DNA of 64,000 nt from Siphonodentalium dalli (GCA_032622095.1 CP136062.1:226256578-226320577), one strand, 5' to 3'; counted from the stretch's first letter, positions 44,201 to 55,945 are shown. Numbers and translations: made by a program. Notes: generated by a model from the letters alone, not told the origin.

Positions 44201-45320
44201 TTAATCCTTTCATGATGGGAGCTGCGCTGGTGCAGCATTAAATATCATGTGCCAGTACATTCTTTTATATATGCTGCGCTGGTGCAGCATTAAATATCAT
44301 GTGCCAGTACATTCTTTTATATATGCTGCGCTGGTGCAGCATTAAATATCATGTGCCAGTACATTCTTTTATATATGCTGCGCTGGTGCAGCATTAAATA
44401 TCATGTGCCAGTACATTCTTTTATATATGCTGCGCTGGTGCAGCATTAAATATCATGTGCCAGTACATTCTTTTATATATGCTGCGCTGGTGCAGCATTA
44501 AATATCATGTGCCAGTACATTCTTTTATATATGCTGCGCTGGTGCAGCATTAAATATCATGTGCCAGTACATTCTTTTATATATGCTGCGCTGGTGCAGC
44601 ATTAAATATCATGTGCCAGTACATTCTTTTATATATGCTGCGATGGTGCAGCATTAAATATCATGTGCCAGTACATTCTTTTATATATGCTGCGCTGGTG
44701 CAGCATTAAATATCATGTGCCAGTACATTCTTTTATATATGCTGCGCTGGTGCAGCATTAAATATCATGTGCCAGTACATTCTTTTATATATGCTGCGCT
44801 GGTGCAGCATTAAATATCATGTGCCAGTACATTCTTTTATATATGCTGCGCTGGTGCAGCATTAAATATCATGTGCCAGTACATTCTTTTATATATGCTG
44901 CGATGGTGCAGCATTAAATATCATGTGCCAGTACATTCTTTTATATATGCTGCGATGGTGCAGCATTAAATATCATGTGCCAGTACATTCTTTTATATAT
45001 GCTGCGATGGTGCAGCATTAAATATCATGTGCCAGTACATTCTTTTATATATGCTGCGCTGGTGCAGCATTAAATATCATGTGCCAGTGCATTCTTTTAT
45101 ATATGCTGCGCTGGTGCAGCATTAAATATCATGTGCCAGTGCATTCTTTTATATATGCTGCGCTGGTGCAGCATTAAATATCATGTGCCAGTGCATTCTT
45201 TTATATATGCTGCGCTGGTGCAGCATTAAATATCATGTGCCAGTGCATTCTTTTATATATGCTGCGCTGGTGCAGCATTAAATATCATGTGCCAGTACAT
45301 TCTTTTATATATGCGAGAAA
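44201..45320. repeat. 52-bp satellite built from a family C transposon end, ~21 copies
   Basis: It begins as a normal C end (TTAA-TCCTTTCATGATGGGAGC), then the segment 'GCTGCGCTGGTGCAGCATTA' - AATATCATGTGCCAGTACAT - TCTTTTATATAT repeats about 21 times with period 52. The last unit continues as an ordinary hairpin arm, ATATATGCGAG. Sequence differences are few: CGATGG for CGCTGG, GTGCAT for GTACAT. They occur in runs of neighbouring units. Confidence 0.95.
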
Positions 45321-45411
45321 TAAAATTATCCTCAGTATTTAGTCATATTGCAATAAATTTATCAAAACTGTTGTCGGGATAACTTGAGTCAATATCGCGA
45401 AGCTGTACCAT

Positions 45412-46005
45412 CAAGGCTCAAAATAAGTGGTCTGACACGGACAATTGTCAGACACCAAATTCAAATTTTTATAGGTTGTCAGGCTCTGCTTTAAAACTGT
45501 CTGACATAATGTCAGGTTGAAATATTGACGTATTTTTAAGGAAAATATCACTGGTAATGTGATATTTTGCAAAATAAATTGAAATAGTGTGCTGTTAAAT
45601 GAAATTTATTCTATTGGAGAGTAGTTTTTAATTATTTTTTTGGCCAAAATCAGTCATTTTCAGATATATGATTATTAGAACTTGGATGTCTACAAAATAT
45701 TGGAATTGGAAAACTTATTGAACGAATATTTCCTTTAACCTTAGAAATGAGCATTAATTTCCAAGCATGTTTGATTTTGTTGCCAGGATGGGCAGATTAG
45801 ATTAGCATTATTTATAGTAAAAAAGTGACAATTGAGAAGAGGTACATAATTGGGGGATACTAGTAATACATTATCATTAGTTTCACTTGGCACTATTTCA
45901 GGTGATAAAAAAGACATGTCAGGCCTCATTTTGAAATGTCAGTCCATGTCTGTTTGGTGCCTGACAAAATGTCAGATAGTCAAATAAAAATTATTTTAAG
46001 GCTTG
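45412..46005. mobile_element. hAT-like element, non-autonomous (594 bp)
   Basis: Tips CAAGGCTCAAAATAA and, inverted, CAAGCCTTAAAATAA. A perfect 8-bp duplication TGTACCAT flanks it (45404-45411 and 46006-46013). Inner inverted motifs with GTCAGAC/GTCTGAC recur near both ends. The tips resemble those of family D. No recognisable coding part. Confidence 0.85.
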
Positions 46006-46189
46006 TGTACCATAATTTAGACATCTACCAAGCAAACAAATAAAATCACGCACAATCATATAGTGCTATTGGAGAGACGACATCATTATACAAAAAATAT
46101 TTAAAATGGCAGCCAATTCCAATAAGCCAGATCAAATTGCTAATAAAGGTAGACAATCCAATAAAAATGATTATTCCACTCAGACGGAA

Positions 46190-46477
46190 TCATGAGCAAA
46201 TATGCAAATGATTATATGACACGATCTGACCACACGTGTCCAGACAGTGTAACTATTTGTCACAGACCCACGCACACATCTCGAAGTCTTCAGAATACTA
46301 ATCGCACTCGAGGATATTTGGAGATCTTCAAAGTAAATCTCATTATTCGCGCTTTGTCTACAAAATGTTATGTTAAGTGGGCTTCTGGTGTTTTTCAGCC
46401 AAACATCCATAACTTGTGTGAAGAGGGAGATAATATTCCAGAATATTCCAGACTGCTAGAAGGGAGTACAGTGTGTT
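46190..46477. repeat. Direct repeat, copy 1 of a ~250-bp segment
   Basis: It shares 'CTGACCACACGTGTCCAGAC', 'AGTGTAACTAT' and 'TTTTTCAGCCAA' with 47690-47920. The open frames here have no recognisable domain. Confidence 0.6.
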
Positions 46478-47110
46478 AGCGCGAGGGTTCAATAGTTCTG
46501 GGGGTTCAATAGTCCTGGGGGTTCAATATAGTCCCGAGGGTTCAATAGTTCCAATGTTCGATAGTTCCAATGTTCGATAGTTCCTAGGGTTTGATACTCC
46601 GAGGGTACAACAGTCTAGAGGGTTTGATAGTCTGAGCGTTTGTTAGACCGAGGGTTCAATAGTCCCGAGGGGTTGATAGTCCCGAGGGGTTGATAGTTCC
46701 GAGGGTTCAATAGTCTTGAGGGTTTGATAGCCTGAGGGTTCGTTAGTCCAGAGGGTTTGATAGTCCGAGGGTTCATTAGACTAAGGGTTCAATAGTCAGA
46801 GGGTTTGATATTCCAAGGGTTCATCACTCCATTAGGGTTCACTAGTCTGATGGTACAATAGTCTAATGGTTCAATAGTATCAATAGTCTGAGGGTCAATA
46901 GTCTGAGGGTCAATAGTCTGAGGGTCAATAGTCTGAGGATTCATCACTCCATTATGATTCGCTAGTCTGAGGGTACAATAGTCTAATGGTTCAATAGTCT
47001 GAGGGTCAATAGTCTGAGGATTCATAAGTCTGAGGGTTAATCACTCCATTACGATTCGCTAGTCTGAGATTACGATAGTCCAAGGGTTCAATAGCCCGAA
47101 GGTTCGGTCG
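46478..47110. repeat. Degenerate 16-20-bp tandem array
   Basis: Units vary around GAGGGTTCAATAGTC and GAGGGTTTGATAGTCC. Locally they form larger exact blocks, e.g. 'AGTCTGAGGGTCAATAGTC' repeated around 46890-46930 and a duplicated segment with 'TTCATCACTCCATTA'. No gene. Confidence 0.85.
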
Positions 47111-47114
47111 TTTA

Positions 47115-47520
47115 ACCCATTACAATATAAAATCCAAGATGGCTGCCGGCGGCCATGTTATATGGCCGAATGACCCCAAAATTACTCATTCCCTTCTACA
47201 TATCAATATTAACACCCATGACAAATTTCATGATGATCAGACGAACAGTATGACCTGTAGCTTGTGCTAATGGACTAAATTTTGAAATTCAAGATGGCCA
47301 CTGGCTGCCATGTTTTTTTGCCGATTGACCCCAAGATGACTCATTCCCATAGCTTTCAATGTCAACAGCTATGACAAATTTCATAATGATCCAACCAAAT
47401 GTACGACCTGTAGCGCATGCTAAAGGAAATTATCGACATACGCGCGCACACACTGACACACGCACAGACGATGGATACCAAGCCATGGCAATAGCTCAAA
47501 CATTACAAAGTTGAGCTAAT
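47115..47520. repeat. Interspersed repeat, family F (short copy)
   Basis: Two F units with 'AATCCAAGATGGCTGCCGG' and 'AATTCAAGATGGCCACTGG', then the right end 'CCATGGCAATAGCTCAAAC' and AAAGTTGAGCTA. Confidence 0.7.
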
Positions 47521-48234
47521 AACGCATTGTGTATATGGACAGTACCTATTATTTCTTGAGTAAGGACTACGGACTAACAGAATGCCCGAACCGTCGGACT
47601 ATCAGACCATTGTATTAACGACCTCTGGGACTTATGCACTCCCCGGGAGGAGGGAACAAAGAGGTTCATTCAGTCCATACTTTTCATAACAAATATGCAA
47701 ATCTGACCACACGTGTCCAGACAGTGTAACTATATGTCATCGACCCACGCATATGCCATCTCGAACGTGTTCAGAATACTAATAGGATTCTGGCATATTT
47801 GGGGATAAATAAATCTCATTACTATGTCTACAACATTTGGCGTAATCTTCTGATGTTTTTCAGCCAAGCATCAATCACTCGCTGCACACACATGAATAAT
47901 TTTTCTGCCAGACTATGAGAAGGGACCACAGAGGTTGCTGCTGTTGGTGGCCAAATTGGTCAATGGCCATTGTTTTTCAGAAAACGCCTTATGAAAATAT
48001 CAGGTGGCATTTCAAGGGTTTAGTCAGCAATTGCAATGTTGATTATCATCAGATCTCCATTAAAACCTTAATTTGTTAACAGGTAAATCAGCAGTTGCTT
48101 GTCTGTTTATGAATAATAATTCAAAATGTGAAAAAATTTCCCAAATTTAAATTTTACGAATATTAAGGGGTTTCCATGCCTCAGCTAAGTTCACAATTTT
48201 CTAGCACACACCTAACAACATAATGTTGAGATTA
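47521..48234. other. No gene; second copy of the 46190 segment
   Basis: 47690-47930 repeats 46200-46460 in diverged form. The rest is unassigned. Confidence 0.5.
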
Positions 48235-48510
48235 TTGAAGCAGTATTGAAATCAATTAATTGCCACTCGAGCCTTTCTCTAAAGTTTACATCATGTACTT
48301 TTAATGGCAGTTAATTATTTCCACTCAATTTGTATACATGCACTGAGAATGCTCTTCTAAAAATTTCCCTTCTAAAACTATGATTAAAGTCATCTTTTTG
48401 ACATTTTTTTTATATAATATGCTTGATGTGGTCTTCAGATAACATAGATTCCCGCCTGTGGTGTACTAGCTTAACAATTAAGTAGTTTTCTGTGTAGGTC
48501 CATCTAAACC
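48235..48510. repeat. Repeat M, second locus
   Basis: Same order of blocks as 40740-40970 ('TTGAAGCAGTATTGAA', 'GAATGCTCTTCT', 'TGCTTGATGTGGTCTTCAG'). Confidence 0.65.
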
Positions 48511-48589
48511 TTCCACCTCCTGACATAGCTCAGGTGTGGAAGCCCCTTAAACCTGTAACAAACAAGAGATGGACTGCCGTGTGGTGCAT

Positions 48590-48800
48590 ACCCCCATGTA
48601 GCATACCGCCTAGTGTGGGCATACCCATAACCAAAGGCTGAGTTAATCAGGCAGACGGAATCAAAAAAAATCAGCATTTTCCGATAAATAACTCTAGAAC
48701 GAAAACCCTGAACAAAATGATTGAACACTCCATTAAATGTCCTCATGGTAGTTAAAATCCATACCAAAAAAAAAATTTCGTTGAGATCCGACTACCAGTG
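48590..48800. repeat. Family L fragment
   Basis: 'AAATGTCCTCATGGTAGTTA' and 'GAGATCCGACTAC' match the L repeats at 33650-34060. Confidence 0.6.
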
Positions 48801-48956
48801 GTGGAGATATCTGCTTGTAATATTATGATGCCGTGTTCATAACTTTGAAAACTCATCTCCAAGAAGAAAACTTTTCATGAATATAATGTGGACATATATT
48901 ATGTATATTATTTACATTATCCCTAACCCCCCTGACCCTAACACCTAACCCTAATC

Positions 48957-49500
48957 ATAACTCCACAAAAAAAAGTCAGACAGACATCATAATCGCAGGT
49001 GCACAGGTTCCCATAGTACTAAATGCCAAGATTAAAAAACATTGACCTAAAAATGTAGTAATAAAAGCCCCGACCAAAATTATGCATGTTGCAAAAAAAT
49101 TTATAAGTCGAAAAAGGGAGATAACTCCACCAAAAAATGTCGGACAGACGTCATAATCGCAGGTACACAGGTTCCCATGGTACTGAATATCTGTGCCAAG
49201 TTTAAAAAAAATTGACCTAAAAATGTAGGAATAAAAGCTCGGACAAAATTATACATGTTGTGAACATTTTCTAAGTCGAAAAAGGGGGGATAACTCCTCC
49301 AAAAAAAGACGTCATAATCGCAGGTGCACAGGTTCCCATGGTGGTTGATGTCTGTGCCAAGTTTCACAGAAATTGATCAAAAACGACTGAGAAAAACTCC
49401 GGACAAATTTGTGTCCACGGTACGACAGACAGACGGACGAACAGACGGACGGACAAGCTGATACCAGTATACCCCACCACAACTGCATGTATATGACGTA
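48957..49500. repeat. ~170-bp repeats, three copies, with (CGGA)n tail
   Basis: 'CATAATCGCAGGTGCACAGG' and 'TTCCCATGGTACTGAATATC' recur at about 48985, 49152 and 49316. The last is followed by ACGGACGG runs and 'AGTATACCCCACCA', the end style of families G and L. Confidence 0.75.
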
Positions 49501-49764
49501 CTCACCCATCAAAGGGTTAAAATTTATGTGTAAAATGATCAATTTCAGAAGAGGCTGATGAAGCTGTAGCAAGAGAGGTAACTCTATTTCTGCGTACATT
49601 TAGCAATTACATCAGATAGAGCATGAAGAACAACTCCATAGTAAACGAAGCAAGATATTTTTTCATTATTACCTCCCTTAGACTGTGGCCATCGCATCAG
49701 AATTGACACGAACACAGGAATGTATTCAAATGTGATTAAAAAAGAGTAGATTATAAGGGCAAAC
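49501..49764. other. No feature recognised
   Basis: Short unassigned stretch. Confidence 0.4.
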
Positions 49765-50198
49765 CTGCAATAGTGTCTGACATTTGCAAAATGAGGTACC
49801 CAGAGGGTGAATTTAGTGATGCTATCCCACACAGCAACTAGCATCACCAAATGCACCCTCTGGGGACCTCATTCTGCTCAGGCCTCATCTTCTGGGAAGT
49901 ATCTATAGTATCAAATTAACATTCTTTTTAGTTAATTTTCCCCTTCTGTTCAATTTATATATCCCCTAATTTGCAGAAGATAAAATGCATTATCGAGGTG
50001 ACTAATGGGTGAAGATATCAACTTCAACTGGGGAACTTCAATCTGATTCAAGGTCTCCCATAGCAGTTGAGTGCAAAGCAGAATGGGGTTCCCAGAGGGT
50101 GAATTTGGTGATGATAGCCCACCATGCGGGATAGCATCACTAAATTCACCCTCTGGGGACCTCATTCTGCAAATGTCAAGACACACTATTCCAACAGA
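49765..50198. mobile_element. hAT-like element, family D
   Basis: Both end hairpins ('GAGGGTGAATTTAGTGATGC' and complement) and the usual middle are present. The tips are mutated, so the exact borders and target duplication are unclear. Confidence 0.75.
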
Positions 50199-50368
50199 TT
50201 TTTTAGACCAATTAATTTTATAACTTATGTAACTTACTTTTTCAGAAGAAAATGAATAGAAAATAGGTGGAATATAAAGAGAACTTTGAATGCACATTGC
50301 CAAAAAATCTCTGGAGTAAAAGTCGTATATGAAATGAAGATTAAAGCAGATAAATCACAAAATGGTCA

Positions 50369-50485
50369 TAACATTTAACTGACGTGTGAGGTGAATTAAT
50401 GTATTAATTTAACTGACGTGTGAGGTGAATTAATGTATTAATTTAACTGACAAGTGAGGTGAATTAATGTATTAATTTTATTTCA
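50369..50485. repeat. 34-bp tandem repeat, three copies
   Basis: The unit contains 'TTTAACTGACGTGTGAGGTG' then AATTAATGTATTAA. Confidence 0.85.
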
Positions 50486-50551
50486 TAAATTAAGAGGGAG
50501 GTTAAGTGACAAATTTTTCGATGCAAATCTCCCAAGCAGAAATTATTTAAG

Positions 50552-51890
50552 ATATGAATGTAGTTGGGGTGTGTGTTATGGGGGTTACTGCACTGTGGTC
50601 ATTAATGAATGTAGTTGGGGTGTGTGTTATGGGGGATACTGCGCTGTGGTCACTAATGAATGTAGTTGGGGTGTGTGTTATTGGGTATACTGCGCTGTGG
50701 TCACTAATGAATGTTGTTGGTGTGTGTGTTATGGGGGATATATACTGCGCTGTGGTCACTAATGAATGTAGTTGGGGTGTGTGTTATGGGGGATACTGCG
50801 CTGTGGTCACTAATGAATGTAGTTGGGGTGTGTGTTATGGGGGATACTGCGCTGTGGTCACTAATGAATGTAGTTGGTGTGTGTGTGTTATGGGGGATAC
50901 TGCGCTGTGGTCACTAATGAATGTAGTGGGTGTGTGTGTTATGGGGGATACTGCACTGTGGTCATTAATGAATGTAGTTGGGGTGTATGTTATGGGGGTT
51001 ACTGCAATGTGGTCATTAATGAATGTAGTTGGGGTGTGTGTTATGGGGGTTACTGCACTGTGGTCATTAATGAATGTAGTTGGGGTGTGTGTTATGGGGG
51101 TTACTGCGCTGTGGTCATTAATGAATGTAGTTGGGGTGTGTGTTATGGGGGTTACTGCGCTGTGGTCATTAATGAATGTAGTGATGTGTGTTATTTGGGG
51201 GATACTGCACTGTGGTCATTAATGAATGTAGTTGGGGTGTGTGTTATGGGGGATACTGCGCTGTGGTCATTAATGAATGTAGTTGGGGTGTGTGTTATGG
51301 GGGATACTGCGCTGTGGTCACTAATGAATGTAGTTGGTGTGTGTGTTATGGGGGATACTCAGCTGTGGTCACTAATGAATGTAGTGGGTGTGTGTGTTAT
51401 GGGGGATACTGCGCTGTGGTCACTAATGAATGTAGTTGGTGTGTGTGTTATGGGGGATACTCAGCTGTGGTCACTAATGAATGTAGTGGGTGTGTGTGTT
51501 ATGGGGGATACTGCACTGTGGTCATTAATGAATGTAGTTGGTGTGTGTGTTATGGGGGATACTCAGCTGTGGTCACTAATGAATGTAGTTGGTGTGTGTG
51601 TTATGGGGGTTACTGCGCTGTGGTCACTAATGAATGTAGTTGGGGTGTGTGTTATGGGGATACTGTGCTGTGGTCATTAATGAATGTAGTTGGGGTGTGT
51701 GTTATGGGGGATACTGCACTGTGGTCACTAATGAATGTATTTGGTGTGTGTGTTATGGGGGATACTGCACTGTGGTCACTAATGAATGTAGTTGGTGTGT
51801 GTGTTATGGGGGTTACTGTGCTGTGGTCATTAATGAATGTAGTTGGTGTGTGTTATGGGGATTACTGCGCTGTGGTCGTTGGGGCACCAT
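50552..51890. repeat. 51-bp tandem array, about 26 copies
   Basis: The unit contains 'AATGTAGTTGGGGTGTGTGT', TATGGGGGATACTGC and 'GCTGTGGTCACTAATG'. Variants (GATACT/GTTACT, TGCGCTG/TCAGCTG, CAC/CAT) cluster in neighbouring units. The period is a multiple of three and the unit has few stops, so long open frames run through it in two forward frames and partly on the reverse strand. No start context, signal or domain supports a gene. Confidence 0.95.
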
Positions 51891-51902
51891 GTTCCCCAAA
51901 CA

Positions 51903-51946
51903 ACCACAGCGCTGTATCCCCCAATAACGCACACACCCACTACATT
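51903..51946. repeat. Inverted unit at the end of the 51-bp array
   Basis: This segment is the reverse complement of one array unit ('CCACAGCGCTGTATCCCCCA', then ACGCACACACCCACTACATT). A 15-bp spacer with CACCATGTTCCCC separates it from the last direct unit, so the array end could fold back. Confidence 0.85.
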
Positions 51947-52186
51947 TCTTATATTTATATAGCTTTTTGATGATTTATTCCCATAAAAAAGCTGAGTGTA
52001 TTCTTATTTATTTTCATAAATCAGCCGTGAATTTGGAGACTAGCTCACACAGCACATTAAGTCGGCCCAATATAAGATTTCCAAATACTTAGCAACGATA
52101 ACGTGATCAATATAAATAACTGGCTTCAGATGCAATTCAGCTGAACTTTGAAAAGCATGCCTAATTATTCTGCTGAACACTTCTAG
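51947..52186. other. No feature recognised
   Basis: Unassigned AT-rich sequence. Confidence 0.4.
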
Positions 52187-52198
52187 TGATTAGGTCAG

Positions 52199-54193
52199 GG
52201 GGGGGGGGGGGGTCGGAAAAAAAATTCAGGCATGTATGGCATTTTTTCCCTTTCGATCATTTTTGTACCCACCCACCCCCACCGCCAAATTTTGTTCCAT
52301 TTTCGGCAGTTTTTTCCGACCATTTTTTGACACCCACCCACACTTTTAACACTAAAACAGAGATTTGCGGGGGGAAATTCACTGTAAACAGCTGTATATG
52401 AATTTCTGTACATACTATTTATCATGGATGTTAACATGGACATGTAAATAGGAATGAGTCATTTTGAGGTCATTCGGTCAAAAAAACATGGCTGCCAGCG
52501 GCCATCTTGGATTTCAAAATTTGCAACAAAATACAACACGATAACTGCATGCAGTCAGTTTACCAGTTAGAATTACATTATTTCTCTCATTCAAAGTGGT
52601 TTTGAAGCCCAACTCATTGCCAAAACATTAAAATGAAAGTGTCAATGACACTGTAGCTCAACTTGGAAAGGGAATAATTTAATGTATTACAGTCAATGGA
52701 GCGATTAGGAATGTGGAAAGTTGAATGTCTAATACTAGTTAAAGTAAAATCCAAGATGGCTGCTGGCGGCCATGTTTTCGGCCGAATGACCCCAAAATGA
52801 GTCGTTCCCATCTACATGTCATCGTTAACATCCATGACAAATTTTATGACGATCAGACTAAAGGTACGACCTGTAGCCCATGCTAAAGATTTAGTCATAC
52901 AAAGAGTAAAATCCAAGATGGCTGCTGGCGGCCATGTTTTTTGGCCAAATGACCCCAAAATGACTCGTTCCCATCTACATGTCAATATTATCATCCATGA
53001 CAAATTTCATGATGATCAGACTAGCAGTACGACCTGTGGCCCGTGCTAATGGATTAAATTTTGAAATCCAATATGGCCACTGGCGGCCATGTTTTTTGTC
53101 CGAATGACCCCAAAATGACTCGTCCCCATCTACATTCCAATTTCAACAGCCATGACAAATTTTATGATGATCAGACTAAAGGTACGACCTATAGCCCGTG
53201 CTAAATGATTTAGTCATACAAAGAGTAAAATCCAAGATGGCTGCTGGCCGCATGTTTTTTTGCCGAATGACCCCAAAATTACTCGTTCCCATCTACATGT
53301 CAATATTATCATCCATGACAAATTTCATGATGATCAGACTTACAGTACGACCTGTGGCCCGTGCTAATGGATTGAATTTTGAAATCCAAGATGGCCGCTG
53401 GCGGCCATGTTTTTTGTCCGAATGACCCCAAAATGACTCGTTCCCATCTACATTCCAATTTCAACAGCCATGACAAATTTTATGATGATCGGACTAAAGG
53501 TACGACCTGTAGCCCGTGCTAAAGGATTTAGTCATACAAAGAGTGAAATCAAAGATGCCTGCTGGCGGCCATGTTTTTTGGCCGAATGACCCCAAAATGA
53601 CTCGTTCCCATCTACATGTCATTATTAACATTCTTGACCAATTTTATGATGATCAGACTAAAAGTACGACCTGTAGCCCGTGCTAAAGAATTTAGTCATA
53701 CAAAGAGTAAAATCCAAGATGCCTGCTGGCGGCCATGTTTTTTGGCCGAATGACCCCAAAATTACTCATTCCCATCTACATGTCAATATTAACATCCATG
53801 ACAAATTTCATGATGATCAGACAAACAGTACGCCCTGTAGCCCGTGCTAATGGATTGAATTTTGAAATGCAAGATGGCCACTGGCGGCCATGTTTTTTTA
53901 CTGAATGACCCCAAAATTAATCATTCTGTTCTAAATGTTGATGTCAACAGCTATGACAAATTTCATAATGATCCGACCAAAGGTACGACCTGTAGACTGC
54001 ATTGTTGACGCCTTACGTACACACGCACACACAGACACACAGACGACGGACGACAAAGCCATGGCAATAGCTCAAACTTTACAAAGTAAAGTTGAGCTAA
54101 AAACAAGCAGGAAAATGTTTTTTTAGTTGCGGAAAAAATTGCTTGTTGGTGGCATACGTACGTGCCGAAATGTTTTTTCACCCCCCCCCCCCC
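52199..54193. mobile_element. ~2-kb composite element with poly-G/poly-C ends, containing family F
   Basis: The perfect 12-bp direct repeat TGATTAGGTCAG lies immediately outside both ends (52187-52198 and 54194-54205). The element starts with a run of about 14 G, then TCGGAAAAAAAATTCAGGC, and ends with the imperfect complement (GCCGAAATGTTTTTTCA, then about 13 C). An F repeat with about eight 160-bp units occupies about 52630-54098. No coding part. It may be an F insertion inside an older element, or one composite unit. Confidence 0.65.
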
Positions 54194-54205
54194 TGATTAG
54201 GTCAG

Positions 54206-54527
54206 CAATTTGTGACATCGTGTTCATGTTACTGTCTGTGGCATGTCTTGGGGCATGAAATGGGTGACCCAATTTGTAGTTGACCAATCACCAAATAGAA
54301 TTTAGTCTAACACAGACGGGCTATGTAAATATATGATTATGAAGCAGTTGTCTCGGATCCTAAAAAGAGCACGTATATCATTGAATATTATATTTCATAC
54401 GACTTTCTTGCATTCTAATTGGCTGCACACTGCTATACTATTAGGAGATAAACATACTCAAATCCCCGAGTATCCAACACAACAGGGTATGTTTATCTCC
54501 ATTGTATTTCAATCCACCAAAAAAATT
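54206..54527. other. Unassigned; small hairpin
   Basis: 'GGAGATAAACATAC' (54443) and its exact complement (54486-54499) flank about 30 bp. The open frame 54333-54569 has no recognisable domain. Confidence 0.45.
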
Positions 54528-54913
54528 TTAATCCTTTACCCAACAAACCGGCCAAAACCGGCCAAATAAAGCTTCAACAGCCTAAAATATCTTCGGTCTG
54601 TCTCAATAGAACCATACAAATATGGATATCATTGGAACCGGCTCCTTGACCACATTGTGATAGTTACAGTTATGCCCTGTGCCAATGCATTCTCTTATAT
54701 ATGCGAGTCGACCATAGGTCGCCTCGCATATATAAGAGAATGCATTGGCCTAAAAAACACTTTTTACAATTTTTTCTTAATTCTTTAACAATTTTATAAT
54801 TTTTAATGTGTTAAGCCAATGCATTCTCTTATATATGCGAGGCGACCTATGGTCGACTCGCATATATAAGAGAATGCATTGGCACAGGGCCGTTCTGTTG
54901 GGTAAAGGGTTAA
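54528..54913. mobile_element. TTAA element, family B, complete
   Basis: Left TTAA-TCCTTTACCCAACAAACC, right CTGTTGGGTAAAGGG-TTAA; hairpins at 54676-54748 and 54816-54890. Confidence 0.9.
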
Positions 54914-55258
54914 AGAAACTGCACGAAAAGCCCTTTTTATCAGCATTACATATCACATGCTATGAAGTGATATATCCTTTTTTGGTGATCAAATCTCTGG
55001 GTACATTCATGAGTTTACTCGGAACAGCACCCGAACAACTCCCTGTAAACTGTATCTTAAGTAAATATCTCTGAGCGGTTTAATTGATTACACGACTCCT
55101 GACTGTGCAGGGATGTATTTAACGCTCAATTTCATGATGTGGTGCTCCATTCAAAATTTGTTAATGGACCAGCGGCCGGGGCTTGTGAATCGAAAACTAA
55201 AGTTATCAACTCTCATTGAGCCAATCAGAAGGCGTGTTTCAGAGACAAATATTCAACA

Positions 55259-55430
55259 TTAACCCTTCAATGACTGAAGCTTCCTGAAATTTTGTGTAAA
55301 CCCTGTGACAATGCATTCTCATAAATATGCGAGTCTCCCATTGCCATTGCATTTTCTTATATATGTGAGGCTCCCTATGGGAGACCTGCATATATAACAA
55401 TGAACTGGCACATGATCTTTAATAAAATTG
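55259..55430. mobile_element. TTAA element, family C, right-truncated
   Basis: Left TTAA-CCCTTCAATGACTGAAGC; one damaged and one shortened hairpin; it ends near 'ATGATCTTTAATAAAATTG' without the right tip. Confidence 0.65.
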
Positions 55431-55514
55431 CACCAAATAAAAAACTGCACGATGAATTCAACCAAGTTGATGTCGTTGGATGTCGAAATAAGTGTTCACA
55501 GTAATGTTTTAATT

Positions 55515-55945
55515 TCATTTGGACACAAGCCTTGAAATAATGTGCCTGTCATTTGCAGAATGAGGTCCCCAGAGGGTGAATTTAGTGATGCTACCCCGCA
55601 TAGCGGGCTAGCATCACCAAATTCACCCTCTGGAGACCTCATTCTGCTTAGGCCTCATCTTCTGGGAAGTATCTACAGTATCAAATTAACATTGTGTTTA
55701 GTTTTCTCTTCTGGGAAGTTTCTATATCCCCTAATTTGCAGCAGATAAAATGCATAATCGAGGTGCCCAATGGGTATATCACCAACTTCAACTGGGGAAC
55801 TTCAATCTAATCCTAGGTCTCCCATAGCAGTTGAGGGCCTAAGCAGAATGAGGTTCCCAGAGGGCTAATTTAGTGATGCTAGCCCGCTATGCAGGGTAGC
55901 GTCACTAAATTCACCCTCTGGGGACCTCATTCTGCAAATGACAGT
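55515..55945. mobile_element. hAT-like element, family D
   Basis: The left tip CAAGCCTTGAAATAATGTG is intact and both end hairpins are present. The right tip is lost just after 'CTGCAAATGACAG'. Confidence 0.75.

Noticed and set aside
50554-51970. Cysteine-rich or MNVVGVC-type repeat proteins of 220-270 residues
   Set aside because: They are read from the 51-bp array in two forward frames at once, which is expected from its period. They end when the array ends.
52195-54181. Open frames of 60-80 codons with 'KMAAGGHVFW' and similar strings (also 37673-38429)
   Set aside because: They recur in every F unit and in shifted frames; they belong to the repeat.
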